A stretch of DNA of 64,000 bases from Paraburkholderia bannensis (GTDB taxonomy: Bacteria; Pseudomonadota; Gammaproteobacteria; Burkholderiales; Burkholderiaceae), in the NCBI RefSeq assembly GCF_014200455.1, contig NZ_JACHBW010000007.1, forward strand, positions 275,741 through 339,740. Direction: 5' to 3'. A program made the translations under genes and the position numbers. Shown one piece after another: positions 18,414 through 26,352 of the stretch. Position 1 is the stretch's first letter. Each line of letters starts with the position of its first letter. Under the pieces are notes generated by a model. The model was not told the origin of the DNA. It did not search any database and saw nothing but the letters and a program-made list of their open reading frames with translations.

Positions 18414-20026
18414 GCGGCAAACATCCGTAGAAAACGGCGCAGAGGGGCGGTAACTCGCCAGGAGCGGCTTTTCAAAATGGTGTTTCGTTCGGCGAACAGT
18501 TGATCGCGTTCGATGAGCAAGTGATCGCGCTCGGAACGAAGCTGCTCTCGCTCAATGGTCAAGCTGTCCAGCCTGGCCAGCAGATGCTGGAATTCCATTG
18601 TGGTCTTGCCCTGATCGTTCACTAACTGATCTCGCTCTGAAAGCAGATGTCCATACTGCTGGATCATTTCGATTTTCGTTGTCGCTAGCTGGCTCAGTTC
18701 CTCCGTCAACTGCTCAAATTGCCGAGGGTACAAGCGGTTAATGACCTCGGTTGCACCGATTGCCAAGGTTTCCATGTCGACGATGACGTTCTTCAGGCCA
18801 ACCTGGTGTTCTGCTGGCACGTGCACGATGAACTGCGGATCGTTATGCGTAAAGCAACATTCAGCAGCGTCGAAAACATAGGTCGCATTCAACGGAGTGG
18901 CATTCAGCACCAGCTCGCCGGCTTCGCTCGTTACGCAAACCTTATTGATGCGCACGATCGTGTGATCATCGACGGGATCAAAGCGGAATGCCAGAATGGC
19001 TTCATTTTGCGGAAAACCTCCGAAAACATATCGACGCGCGCCCCGGATCACCGATCTGCGCAGCGACTCGATTTCATTGAATCCTGAGCCGGAATCGAAA
19101 TACAGCTGCGTAGATGGCATATTGGCTAGCATTTGAGCGGGCAGGGCGTTTTCCCATGAAATGCGGCTGTGGTCCTCCAGCTGCAACGCTTCGAATACGC
19201 GTGCGCGTACGGCTTCCGGGGAAGTCATATGAATCAGCGAACCTGTGCCATCCAACGGATAAACGTTGTTTTCCTCTGGCACCTCAACCAGCCGGTTGAC
19301 TTTGAGCCCTTCCGCCATGGCATAAGCGAACGACGGATTGCCGATAAATAGCGCGGAATTGGCCAGAAGCTTCGCGAGATCCAAAAAGCTTTCCGTTTGA
19401 AACACCGTTCCGCCGATGTTTCTGCGCTCGATTTGATCGCTCCCAACGCCTACGAAGAACACCCTGTCTGCAGGTACGTCGCGGAAAATGTACTCGTAAT
19501 AGGCGTGGTCAAACCGGCGATAACGGTTTGTTAGACCGACAACGATGTAGGGTTGCTGCTTCACCTTGTCCGTAATCGGCGCCGCGTCGATCGTGATCCA
19601 TGGCCTCGCGCCATCGATCATCAGATTGAACGGAGTGGCGTGGGCATACACCAGATGCAATCGGGGATTGGTGAAGCTGGCCCGGAACGAATCGAGAATA
19701 TAGTCGACGCCGAGATCGGCAGGGTTGGCGAACTCCCAAGGCACGCCCGACTTGATGATCGTGACGCGTCGAACGAATTTTTGGGCGAAGAGCAACGGTA
19801 CAAGCGCTTTGGCTGCTTGGTCGGTCAGTACTCGACCGCCGAATCCAGGGTCGGCGCAGACATTTAGAATCAAATGATTGACATCGAGCATGCGGCATGT
19901 CGGCAACGCATAGACGATGTCGCCGATATTGCCGGAATGGAGTCCGGAGCGCCACGAGTCAGCGTTGCGGTCATCATCGGAAGCGAAGTATTCGGAAACG
20001 ATGGGGATCGCCTTCAGAATAGTCAT
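18410..20026 (-). CDS. GT9-like glycosyltransferase with C-terminal coiled coil
   Basis: About 538 residues. The N-terminal part has the heptosyltransferase-like opening HSGNIGDIVYALPTCRML and a later LLANSALFIGNPSFAYAMA segment, both seen in GT-B enzymes that handle ADP-heptose-like donors. A middle part of about 120 residues (ARRYVFGGFPQNEAILAFRF onward) looks beta-rich and is unassigned. The C-terminus is a coiled coil with repeated ERDQL/ERDHL heptads, ending in SRSWRVTAPLRR. The same end motif occurs in the methyltransferase-GT2 fusion of this window. ATG at 20026 is preferred; a GTG 15 codons upstream is open. No close functional assignment is possible. Confidence 0.6.
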   Translation of the reverse strand: MTILKAIPIVSEYFASDDDRNADSWRSGLHSGNIGDIVYALPTCRMLDVNHLILNVCADPGFGGRVLTDQAAKALVPLLFAQKFVRRVTIIKSGVPWEFANPADLGVDYILDSFRASFTNPRLHLVYAHATPFNLMIDGARPWITIDAAPITDKVKQQPYIVVGLTNRYRRFDHAYYEYIFRDVPADRVFFVGVGSDQIERRNIGGTVFQTESFLDLAKLLANSALFIGNPSFAYAMAEGLKVNRLVEVPEENNVYPLDGTGSLIHMTSPEAVRARVFEALQLEDHSRISWENALPAQMLANMPSTQLYFDSGSGFNEIESLRRSVIRGARRYVFGGFPQNEAILAFRFDPVDDHTIVRINKVCVTSEAGELVLNATPLNATYVFDAAECCFTHNDPQFIVHVPAEHQVGLKNVIVDMETLAIGATEVINRLYPRQFEQLTEELSQLATTKIEMIQQYGHLLSERDQLVNDQGKTTMEFQHLLARLDSLTIEREQLRSERDHLLIERDQLFAERNTILKSRSWRVTAPLRRFLRMFAA

Positions 20027-20261
20027 AATTCTGATGTGTCTGTGATAGAAAGCGCCAAAACGCATAAGCACTTTGGGGCGTATGCAGTGAGTCGAGTTTG
20101 TGGCTGTAGGGGTGATTCCGCAAGAAAATGTGGCCTCCGAAATCTGGGCGCGCCGTGTTGCGTCCGGGTGATCAGTCGTGACCGCGCGGCGTGGCGCCCG
20201 TCATTTGTCTGGCCGTCCTGCGATATCGCACCTCAACGGCGCTTGCCGAAGGCATCAATCG

Positions 20262-21305
20262 TTATCGAGCGGGAAGCGCTTCAGAGAGGAATGCTTCCAC
20301 TCGACGTTTCAAGTCGCCAAATGCGCTGCTTCTGAATGAGCGGATCACCTTGGATTGTTGGCGCGCATCTTGCAGAGTGGTCCCGGCGGCGACGCGAAAC
20401 GCTTCCCGCGGAGTAACAATCGGTAATAAATCGCCAAACAGTTTTTGCGTACTCCGCAGTCGGAAATTGTTTTCCTCCGCGAGCAGAATGGATGGGACGC
20501 CGGCAGAAAGCCCTGCAAGCGCGCCATGTAAACGCGTCGAAATGATGGTCGAATAGCCCGCGAGCTCCTCTAACAGATGGTCGGGTTCGTAGCTATAGAC
20601 GCACGGGTGCTTCAGACCAAGTCGTGAGAAGCGATTGTGTTCGTCGGTATATAGGCTGACGATATCCAGGTCGATTTCGCCCTGAGCGTCACGCAGCGCC
20701 ATTATCAGGCTCTGTACGAAATCCTCGCCAATGCTCTGATTCACGACCGAGGAGTTTTGCACGATCACGCCGACGCGGCTTTGCTCAGGCCCACTGTCGG
20801 ACTCGGGTGCGCAGTAGAACGCGGGACACGGCAGGGAGATGGCTTTGGGCGTTGCGAGTTGCCTATTCAGACATTCTGCGAGGTCCGAGCTTCGCGTAGT
20901 GATAAAAACGTTGTCGCGATTGAGGACTTCGAGTTCGTGCGGAGCGAGTTGGGGCAGCGAACTTCCAGAGCCCGCGCCCAGGATAAGGACTGGGATGTTC
21001 GGCGCAGTTAGCAACCGGCGGTAAATCTGTTCAACCGGCTGCCCCAGCCATTCCGGTGTGCCAGCGAAGACGACAAGATCAACGATGTCCAAGCCGGGAT
21101 CGCGCAGCGAATTCGTAAGAAAATCGGTCCGCATCCGACAATCAGTCCAGCGATCGATAAAAAGATCGGGATTACGATTCCAGAGTAGCCAGTTATGGCG
21201 AGAGCCCAGAATACTGCGCAGTAATCTTTCGACCCCTTTTCTTATGAACTCATCGCCAGGATTCCATTGTCTCGTGGAGCTGACGAGGATGTTCATGCGG
21301 TTCAT
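20262..21305 (-). CDS. Polysaccharide pyruvyltransferase family protein
   Basis: A 347-residue protein of the WcaK/AmsJ/CsaB pyruvyltransferase family. It has an N-terminal WNPGDEFIRKGV segment (the nucleotide-like GD motif), LVVFAGTPEW, ILGAGSGSS and the late STRLHGALAGLSAGVPSILL segment whose RLHG is the family hallmark. Family members add ketal-linked pyruvate from phosphoenolpyruvate to sugars of exopolysaccharide or cell-wall glycans. ATG codons at residues 1 and 4 are both possible. It probably forms a minus-strand pair with the GT9-like gene downstream, separated by about 235 bases that hold no gene I can see. Confidence 0.78.
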   Translation of the reverse strand: MNRMNILVSSTRQWNPGDEFIRKGVERLLRSILGSRHNWLLWNRNPDLFIDRWTDCRMRTDFLTNSLRDPGLDIVDLVVFAGTPEWLGQPVEQIYRRLLTAPNIPVLILGAGSGSSLPQLAPHELEVLNRDNVFITTRSSDLAECLNRQLATPKAISLPCPAFYCAPESDSGPEQSRVGVIVQNSSVVNQSIGEDFVQSLIMALRDAQGEIDLDIVSLYTDEHNRFSRLGLKHPCVYSYEPDHLLEELAGYSTIISTRLHGALAGLSAGVPSILLAEENNFRLRSTQKLFGDLLPIVTPREAFRVAAGTTLQDARQQSKVIRSFRSSAFGDLKRRVEAFLSEALPAR

Positions 21306-21428
21306 TGGAAAGCCTCTTGGATAGTCCTGACTGTGTCGGAATTATGTCACTCCTGCCCGACACTACTCAGTTTCGCTCTAATTTTTTCCCTTTCAGAGTC
21401 TGACCAATGAAGCTTTCCGAAAACTGCT

Positions 21429-22460
21429 TTACTCAAACCCACGCGGATTATTTTCCTGCCACCGCCAGTGATCGACGCACATACGCTCGATGCCGAACTG
21501 GGCCTTCCATCCGATCAGTTTTTCCGCCGTCGCCGGGTTCGCATAGCACTCAGCGATATCGCCAGGCCGGCGCGCCACGATCTCATACGGCACCGGTTTG
21601 CCCGACGCAGCTTCAAACGCCTTCACCACTTCCAGCACGCTGTAACCGCGACCCGTGCCCAGATTCACCGTGAAGCCTTCGTCACGCGCCACCAGCGCAT
21701 CAAGCGCCTTCAAGTGGCCCTGCGCCAGATCAACCACGTGGATGTAGTCGCGCACGCCCGTGCCGTCCGGCGTCGGGTAATCGCCGCCGAACACGCGCAG
21801 CTTCTCCAGCTTGCCCACCGCAACCTGAGCGACGAACGGCATCAGGTTGTTCGGAATACCAGCCGGATCCTCACCGATCAAGCCGCTCTCATGCGCGCCC
21901 ACCGGATTGAAGTAACGCAGCACGGCTATACGCCACGATGGATCGGAAATCACCGCATCGCGCAGGATCTGTTCGGCGATCAGCTTGGACTGGCCGTACG
22001 GGTTGGTCGCGGAAAGCGGGAAAGTCTCGTCGATGGGCGAGCGCTCGGGCACGCCGTACACCGTCGCCGACGAGCTGAACACGAACTGCTTCACGCCATG
22101 CTGGCGCATCACGTCGAGCATGACGAGCAGGCCGTCGAGGTTGTTACGGTAGTACTCGATAGGCTTGGCGACCGACTCGCCCACGGCCTTGAGCGCAGCA
22201 AAGTGGATCACGCCTGTGATCTTGTGCGCTTCAAAAATGCGCGTGAGCGCCTGCGCATCGCGAACATCGGCGTGATAGAACGCGACCGGCTTGCCCGTAA
22301 TGCGCTCGACGCGGGCGAGCGACTCCTCGCGGCTGTTGACGAGATTGTCGACGGCGACCACATCGTAGCCACCGTTGAGCAGCTCGACGCAGGTGTGCGA
22401 GCCGATGAAGCCCGCGCCGCCCGTGACGAGGATCGTGCCTTTGGAGTGAGTCGCTGCCAT
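21429..22460 (-). CDS. galE: UDP-glucose 4-epimerase
   Basis: Interconverts UDP-Glc and UDP-Gal (and possibly the N-acetyl forms), feeding galactose-type donors to the surrounding glycosyltransferases. The 343 residues are a standard Gal[45 protein letters not shown], catalytic NPYGQSK, and the C-terminal [10 protein letters not shown] segment. It follows the GT4 gene by 28 bases and is probably in one operon with it and cysC. Confidence 0.95.
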   Translation of the reverse strand: MAATHSKGTILVTGGAGFIGSHTCVELLNGGYDVVAVDNLVNSREESLARVERITGKPVAFYHADVRDAQALTRIFEAHKITGVIHFAALKAVGESVAKPIEYYRNNLDGLLVMLDVMRQHGVKQFVFSSSATVYGVPERSPIDETFPLSATNPYGQSKLIAEQILRDAVISDPSWRIAVLRYFNPVGAHESGLIGEDPAGIPNNLMPFVAQVAVGKLEKLRVFGGDYPTPDGTGVRDYIHVVDLAQGHLKALDALVARDEGFTVNLGTGRGYSVLEVVKAFEAASGKPVPYEIVARRPGDIAECYANPATAEKLIGWKAQFGIERMCVDHWRWQENNPRGFE

Positions 22461-22488
22461 GCTGTATTCCCGTTTGCTCTCAATCTAG

Positions 22489-23634
22489 TTAGAAGGTCGA
22501 TCCAGTAATGTCCTGGATCAAGTCCCGGTAGCGTTGTACCACAACCCGTTCATCGAATTCTTTCTCGATTTTTTTCCGGCCGCGCGTGGCCATCGCCGCG
22601 CGTTCTGATGGGGGCATATCGAGCATTTTTGATAACGCCGCCGCAAGGGAGGCCGCTTCGTGCGCCTGGCAGAGCAGGCCGTTTTCGCCATCGGCGACCA
22701 CTTCGCGACAGCCCGGTACATCGGTCGCAACGATCGGGCGGCCCATAGCGCTGGCTTCCATTAGCGTGCGTGGTACGCCTTCTCGATAAGAGGGCAGGAC
22801 CACGCAATCGGCGTCGCTAATATAGGGGCGCACGTCGGCGGTTTCGCCCAGATACTCGATCACGCCTTCGCGCTCCCACGCGGCCACTTCCTCGCGCGTG
22901 ATCGCGCTGGGGTTATCGACGCCGACTGGGCCAAGCAGTTTGAAACGCGCGTTCGGATAGCGCGCACGCAACTGGCGCGCGGCTTCGACGTATTCGCCTA
23001 CGCCTTTATCCCACAGCAATCGGCCGATCAGCACGAAAGAGAATTCGTTGCGCTCGGGCAGCGATTCGAATGCAAAGTCTTCGAGATCGACGCCTTCGCC
23101 GTGCAGCAGGCGCGCGCGTTCGGGATGCGCGAGCAGATTGCCTTCGCGGAAAGCGGTTTCGTCATCGCGGTTCAAAAACCACACTTCGCGCGGAAAGCGG
23201 AACGCAAAGCGATAAAGCAGCTTGGCGACCTGCGCGGCGCGGCTTTTCTGGATGAACACGTAGCCCAGACCCGTTGTCACTGCCAACGAAGGCACGCGTG
23301 CCAGCCACGCCGCAACGGAGCCGTAGATGTTCGGCTTGATCGTGTAGTGGAATACGACGTCGGGTTTGAGGGCGCGATAGTGCTGGTAAAGCGCGCGCAA
23401 GGTGCGCAGATCGTGCAGCGGATTCGTGCCTTTGGACGCCACCGGCAGATCGATGCACTCGCAACCCATCTGCGCGAGCGGTTCGAACGTGCGATCGCGC
23501 GGCGCGATGATGCTTACGCGTGCGCCGCTTTGCGTGAGCGCACGCAAAAGTCCGCGTCTATAGGTGTAAATCGCCCACGCGGTGTTACAGACGAGGGCGA
23601 TGTGGAGAGCGTGGTCTTTGGCGCGGGAATTCAC
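22489..23634 (-). CDS. Glycosyltransferase family 4
   Basis: A 381-residue GT-B retaining glycosyltransferase. The N-terminal domain has CNTAWAIYTYRRGLLRAL and DVVFHYTIKPNIYG. The C-terminal domain has FVLIGRLLWDKGVGEYVEA and the donor-binding segment SYREGVPRTLMEASAMGRP (E-x7-E type), then VPGCREVV. Overall it resembles WbpT-like and capsular GalNAc-type transferases. The 28-base gap to galE suggests that it uses a galacto-configured donor, which is inference. Confidence 0.82.
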   Translation of the reverse strand: MNSRAKDHALHIALVCNTAWAIYTYRRGLLRALTQSGARVSIIAPRDRTFEPLAQMGCECIDLPVASKGTNPLHDLRTLRALYQHYRALKPDVVFHYTIKPNIYGSVAAWLARVPSLAVTTGLGYVFIQKSRAAQVAKLLYRFAFRFPREVWFLNRDDETAFREGNLLAHPERARLLHGEGVDLEDFAFESLPERNEFSFVLIGRLLWDKGVGEYVEAARQLRARYPNARFKLLGPVGVDNPSAITREEVAAWEREGVIEYLGETADVRPYISDADCVVLPSYREGVPRTLMEASAMGRPIVATDVPGCREVVADGENGLLCQAHEAASLAAALSKMLDMPPSERAAMATRGRKKIEKEFDERVVVQRYRDLIQDITGSTF

Positions 23635-23801
23635 AGGCGGGACGATCCGGGTGCGTGGCAGAGTGCGTGCGATGCGCGCAAACGCGCTTAAAAAAGCGGG
23701 TTTGTTGCGGCGTGCAGCATTCTAACCGACGGCGCAGCGCCTTCGAGACGCAGACCGGCGCCGATCATCCGTCGCGCGTGAACGGCGACGGACACAGTAT
23801 T

Positions 23802-24389
23802 TCAGGCGTGGTGAATCGGCAGCTTTTGCAGGATCGCGTCGATGCAGAGTTCTTTGCTCATATGCGCGGTCTGCACATGGACGTCGTGCTGCACAGGCGG
23901 CTCATAAGCCGAACCGATGCCGGTGAACTGGCGAATTGTGCCCTGGCGGGCTAGCGCGTAGAGACCTTTTACGTCGCGCGCTTCCGCCACGTCGAGCGGA
24001 GCATCGACGAAGACTTCGAAGAATTCGTTTTCAGCGAAGAGCGCGCGAGCGGATTCGCGAGCGGCGCGGATTGGCGATATCGTCGCGACGATCACCACGA
24101 GGCCTGCGTTGACCATCAGCCTGGCAACCTCAGCGGCGCGGCGAATATTTTCGCTGCGATCCGCATCGGAAAAACCGAGATCCCTGTTCAACCCCAGACG
24201 CAGACTGTCGCCGTCGAGCAGCGCGGTATGAAGGCCACGCGCGTACAGGCTTTGTTCGAGAAGATTGGCGAGGGTGGATTTCCCCGCCCCGGAAATCCCT
24301 GTCAGCCAAACGACGAATGCGCGCTGCCCCTTGATGCGCGCACGGTCCGATGGCTGGATGCTCGTCGGGCTCTCAACGACGATCTGCAT
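23802..24389 (-). CDS. cysC: Adenylyl-sulfate (APS) kinase
   Basis: Phosphorylates adenosine 5'-phosphosulfate to PAPS, the sulfate donor of sulfotransferases. About 195 residues: Walker A GISGAGKST, LLDGDSLRLGLNRDLGFS, the ATISPIRAARESAR segment and a GTIRQFTGIGSAYEPP lid motif, all as in CysC. No ATP-sulfurylase gene lies beside it, so it is not a normal cysteine operon member; the setting is polysaccharide synthesis. ATG at 24389 has GAGAG 4-8 bases upstream; ATG at 24404 and a longer frame are alternatives. It may supply PAPS for glycan sulfation together with the sulfotransferase-like gene at 31371. Confidence 0.88.
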   Translation of the reverse strand: MQIVVESPTSIQPSDRARIKGQRAFVVWLTGISGAGKSTLANLLEQSLYARGLHTALLDGDSLRLGLNRDLGFSDADRSENIRRAAEVARLMVNAGLVVIVATISPIRAARESARALFAENEFFEVFVDAPLDVAEARDVKGLYALARQGTIRQFTGIGSAYEPPVQHDVHVQTAHMSKELCIDAILQKLPIHHA

Positions 24390-24578
24390 TGGCTCTCGTT
24401 TCATTTGGTCTAGTGTTTTGCGCGCTTTTCTTGCACCTGGGCGCACGCGCTAACTGATCTTGATTTTGCTGCGCTGACAGTGATTTCGGCTCGATTCGAG
24501 TCTGACGGAGCCTGCGCCTATCCGTCTGGTTTGAAAGCTTATTCCGGCGACGATTTTAGAGTGAACTGTAAGGTTTTG

Positions 24579-24607
24579 GAAATAGTTCCTTAATCATTGC
24601 GTTACAA
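24579..24607 (-). promoter_or_regulatory. Candidate sigma-70 promoter for the cysC-GT4-galE operon
   Basis: On the minus strand TTGTAA (24602-24607) and TATTTC (24579-24584) are separated by 17 bases, in an AT-rich stretch about 180 bases before the cysC start. The -10 match is only moderate. Confidence 0.3.
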
Positions 24608-24686
24608 TCGTTTACAAAGGTGGGCTTTCAAACGTTTGCGGCCCGGATGGTGTCGCGACAAACCCACAATCTGTTACGCAAAGATG

Positions 24687-24719
24687 AAAAAAGGGGCGTT
24701 TTTTTAAAAAAGCCCCTTC
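24687..24719 (-). terminator. Rho-independent terminator of manC
   Basis: Just past the manC stop, the minus strand reads AAGGGGC, an A/T loop, GCCCCTT, then a T run. A 7-bp GC-rich stem followed by U is a classical intrinsic terminator. The complementary A/T tract on the other strand could also end rightward transcription. Confidence 0.75.
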
Positions 24720-24725
24720 GCGATA

Positions 24726-26153
24726 TTACGAACCGGTGCGGCCGTAGTTGTCTTCGAACCGCACGATATCGTCCTCGCCTAGATAAGCGCCGGACTGGAC
24801 TTCGATCAGTTCGAGCGGGATGCGGCCGGGATTCGCGAGCCGGTGCGTCACGCCAAGCGGAATATAGGTCGACTGATTTTCACTGAGCATGATCTGCTGA
24901 TCGCCATTCGTCACGAGCGCGGTGCCCTTTACGACGATCCAGTGCTCGGCGCGATGATGGTGCATCTGCAGGCTCAACCGCGCGCCCGGATTCACGACGA
25001 TGCGCTTCACCTGAAACCGCTCGCCCTGATCGACACCTTCATACGAACCCCACGGACGCACGACGCGCGGATGCGTGATCGACTCGCTGCGCTTCGCCTT
25101 CGTCAGATGCTCTACGATCTTGCGCACATCCTGCGTGTTGTCGCGATGGGCTACGAGCACAGCGTCGGCGGTTTCGACGATAACGAGATCATCCACGCCG
25201 ATTGCCGCCACCAGACGATGCTCCGAGCGCACATAGCTGTTCGCGACATCGTGCAGGAAGACGTCGCCCAGCGCCGCGTTGCCCGCGCCGTCGGTTTGTG
25301 CGAGTTCGGCAAGCGCGGACCATGAGCCGATATCGCTCCAGCCAATGTCGTTCGCGGTAATCACGGCGGCCCGGTCGGTTTTCTCCATCACGGCATAGTC
25401 AACCGAAATACTCGGACAAGCCGCGAACGCTGCCTCGTCCAGACGCAGGAAGTCGTGGTCGGCGCGCGCGAGTTTGAGCGATTGTTCCGCCTGCTCGGCG
25501 ACCTTGGGCTGATAGCGGCGCAGTTCATCCATGAAGGTCGACGCCTTCAGCATGAACATGCCGCTGTTCCAGTGATATCGGCCATCGGCGAGTAAGGACT
25601 GGGCGGTCGGTGCATCTGGCTTTTCGACGAAAGCGTCGACGCGCCATGCTGGCACTTCGTAGCCAAGCGACTCGCCAAGGCGGATATAACCGTAGCCCGT
25701 ATGCGGTTCGGTCGGCTCGATGCCGAACGTGACGAGATACTGGTCGCTCGCTGCGTGAGCGGCGGCCTGCACGGCTTGGGCAAACGCCGCGTCGTTGCGA
25801 ATCGCGTGATCGGACGGCAGCACGAGCAGCAGCGCTTCGGGCGACTTGTCGAGCACGATCAGCGCCGCCACGGCGATGGCGGGCGCGGTGTTGCGCCCGA
25901 GCGGCTCGAGCACGATGGCAGTGGGTTTTACCTCGGCTTCGCGCAGTTGCTCCGCCACCAGAAAGCGCTGGTCATTATTGGCGATGACGATCGGCGCAGC
26001 CATGCCGTCGATATCACGCACGCGCAGCGCAGTTTGCTGAACGAGCGTGCGCTCGCCGGCAAGATTGAGGAACTGCTTGGGATAACTGCCGCGCGAGAGC
26101 GGCCACAGGCGGGTACCGCTTCCGCCGCAAAGAATTACCGGATGGATGGTCAT
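24726..26153 (-). CDS. manC: Mannose-1-phosphate guanylyltransferase / mannose-6-phosphate isomerase
   Basis: A bifunctional 475-residue enzyme for GDP-mannose supply. The N-terminal nucleotidyltransferase starts PVILCGGSGTRLWPLSRGSY and has EPLGRNTAPAIAVAAL and FVEKPD. The C-terminal cupin isomerase has QMHHHRAEHWIVVKGTA with its metal-binding His residues. The frame is open for 39 more codons upstream, but ATG at 26153 precedes the conserved N-terminus directly. No phosphomannomutase or GDP-mannose dehydratase gene is in the window, so these must be elsewhere if GDP-mannose derivatives are used. It follows kpsC by 200 bases, as in Burkholderia capsule I clusters. Confidence 0.94.
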   Translation of the reverse strand: MTIHPVILCGGSGTRLWPLSRGSYPKQFLNLAGERTLVQQTALRVRDIDGMAAPIVIANNDQRFLVAEQLREAEVKPTAIVLEPLGRNTAPAIAVAALIVLDKSPEALLLVLPSDHAIRNDAAFAQAVQAAAHAASDQYLVTFGIEPTEPHTGYGYIRLGESLGYEVPAWRVDAFVEKPDAPTAQSLLADGRYHWNSGMFMLKASTFMDELRRYQPKVAEQAEQSLKLARADHDFLRLDEAAFAACPSISVDYAVMEKTDRAAVITANDIGWSDIGSWSALAELAQTDGAGNAALGDVFLHDVANSYVRSEHRLVAAIGVDDLVIVETADAVLVAHRDNTQDVRKIVEHLTKAKRSESITHPRVVRPWGSYEGVDQGERFQVKRIVVNPGARLSLQMHHHRAEHWIVVKGTALVTNGDQQIMLSENQSTYIPLGVTHRLANPGRIPLELIEVQSGAYLGEDDIVRFEDNYGRTGS

Positions 26154-26352
26154 TATCGATTGGATCGCGGAACGCGGCCGACGAAGTGGCGCCGCGGATA
26201 TTCGTTCGTGCTGTGACGGAAGGCGCGGCCGTCTGAGGAATCTGTAAGACGGGCAGCCTGACTGGCTCACGCCCGGGGCTCCCCGTACGCGGCGTCGGGC
26301 GTGTCGTTCCGCATTCTATCCGAACGATTCGCGCTGCAATATACGGCCCGAA

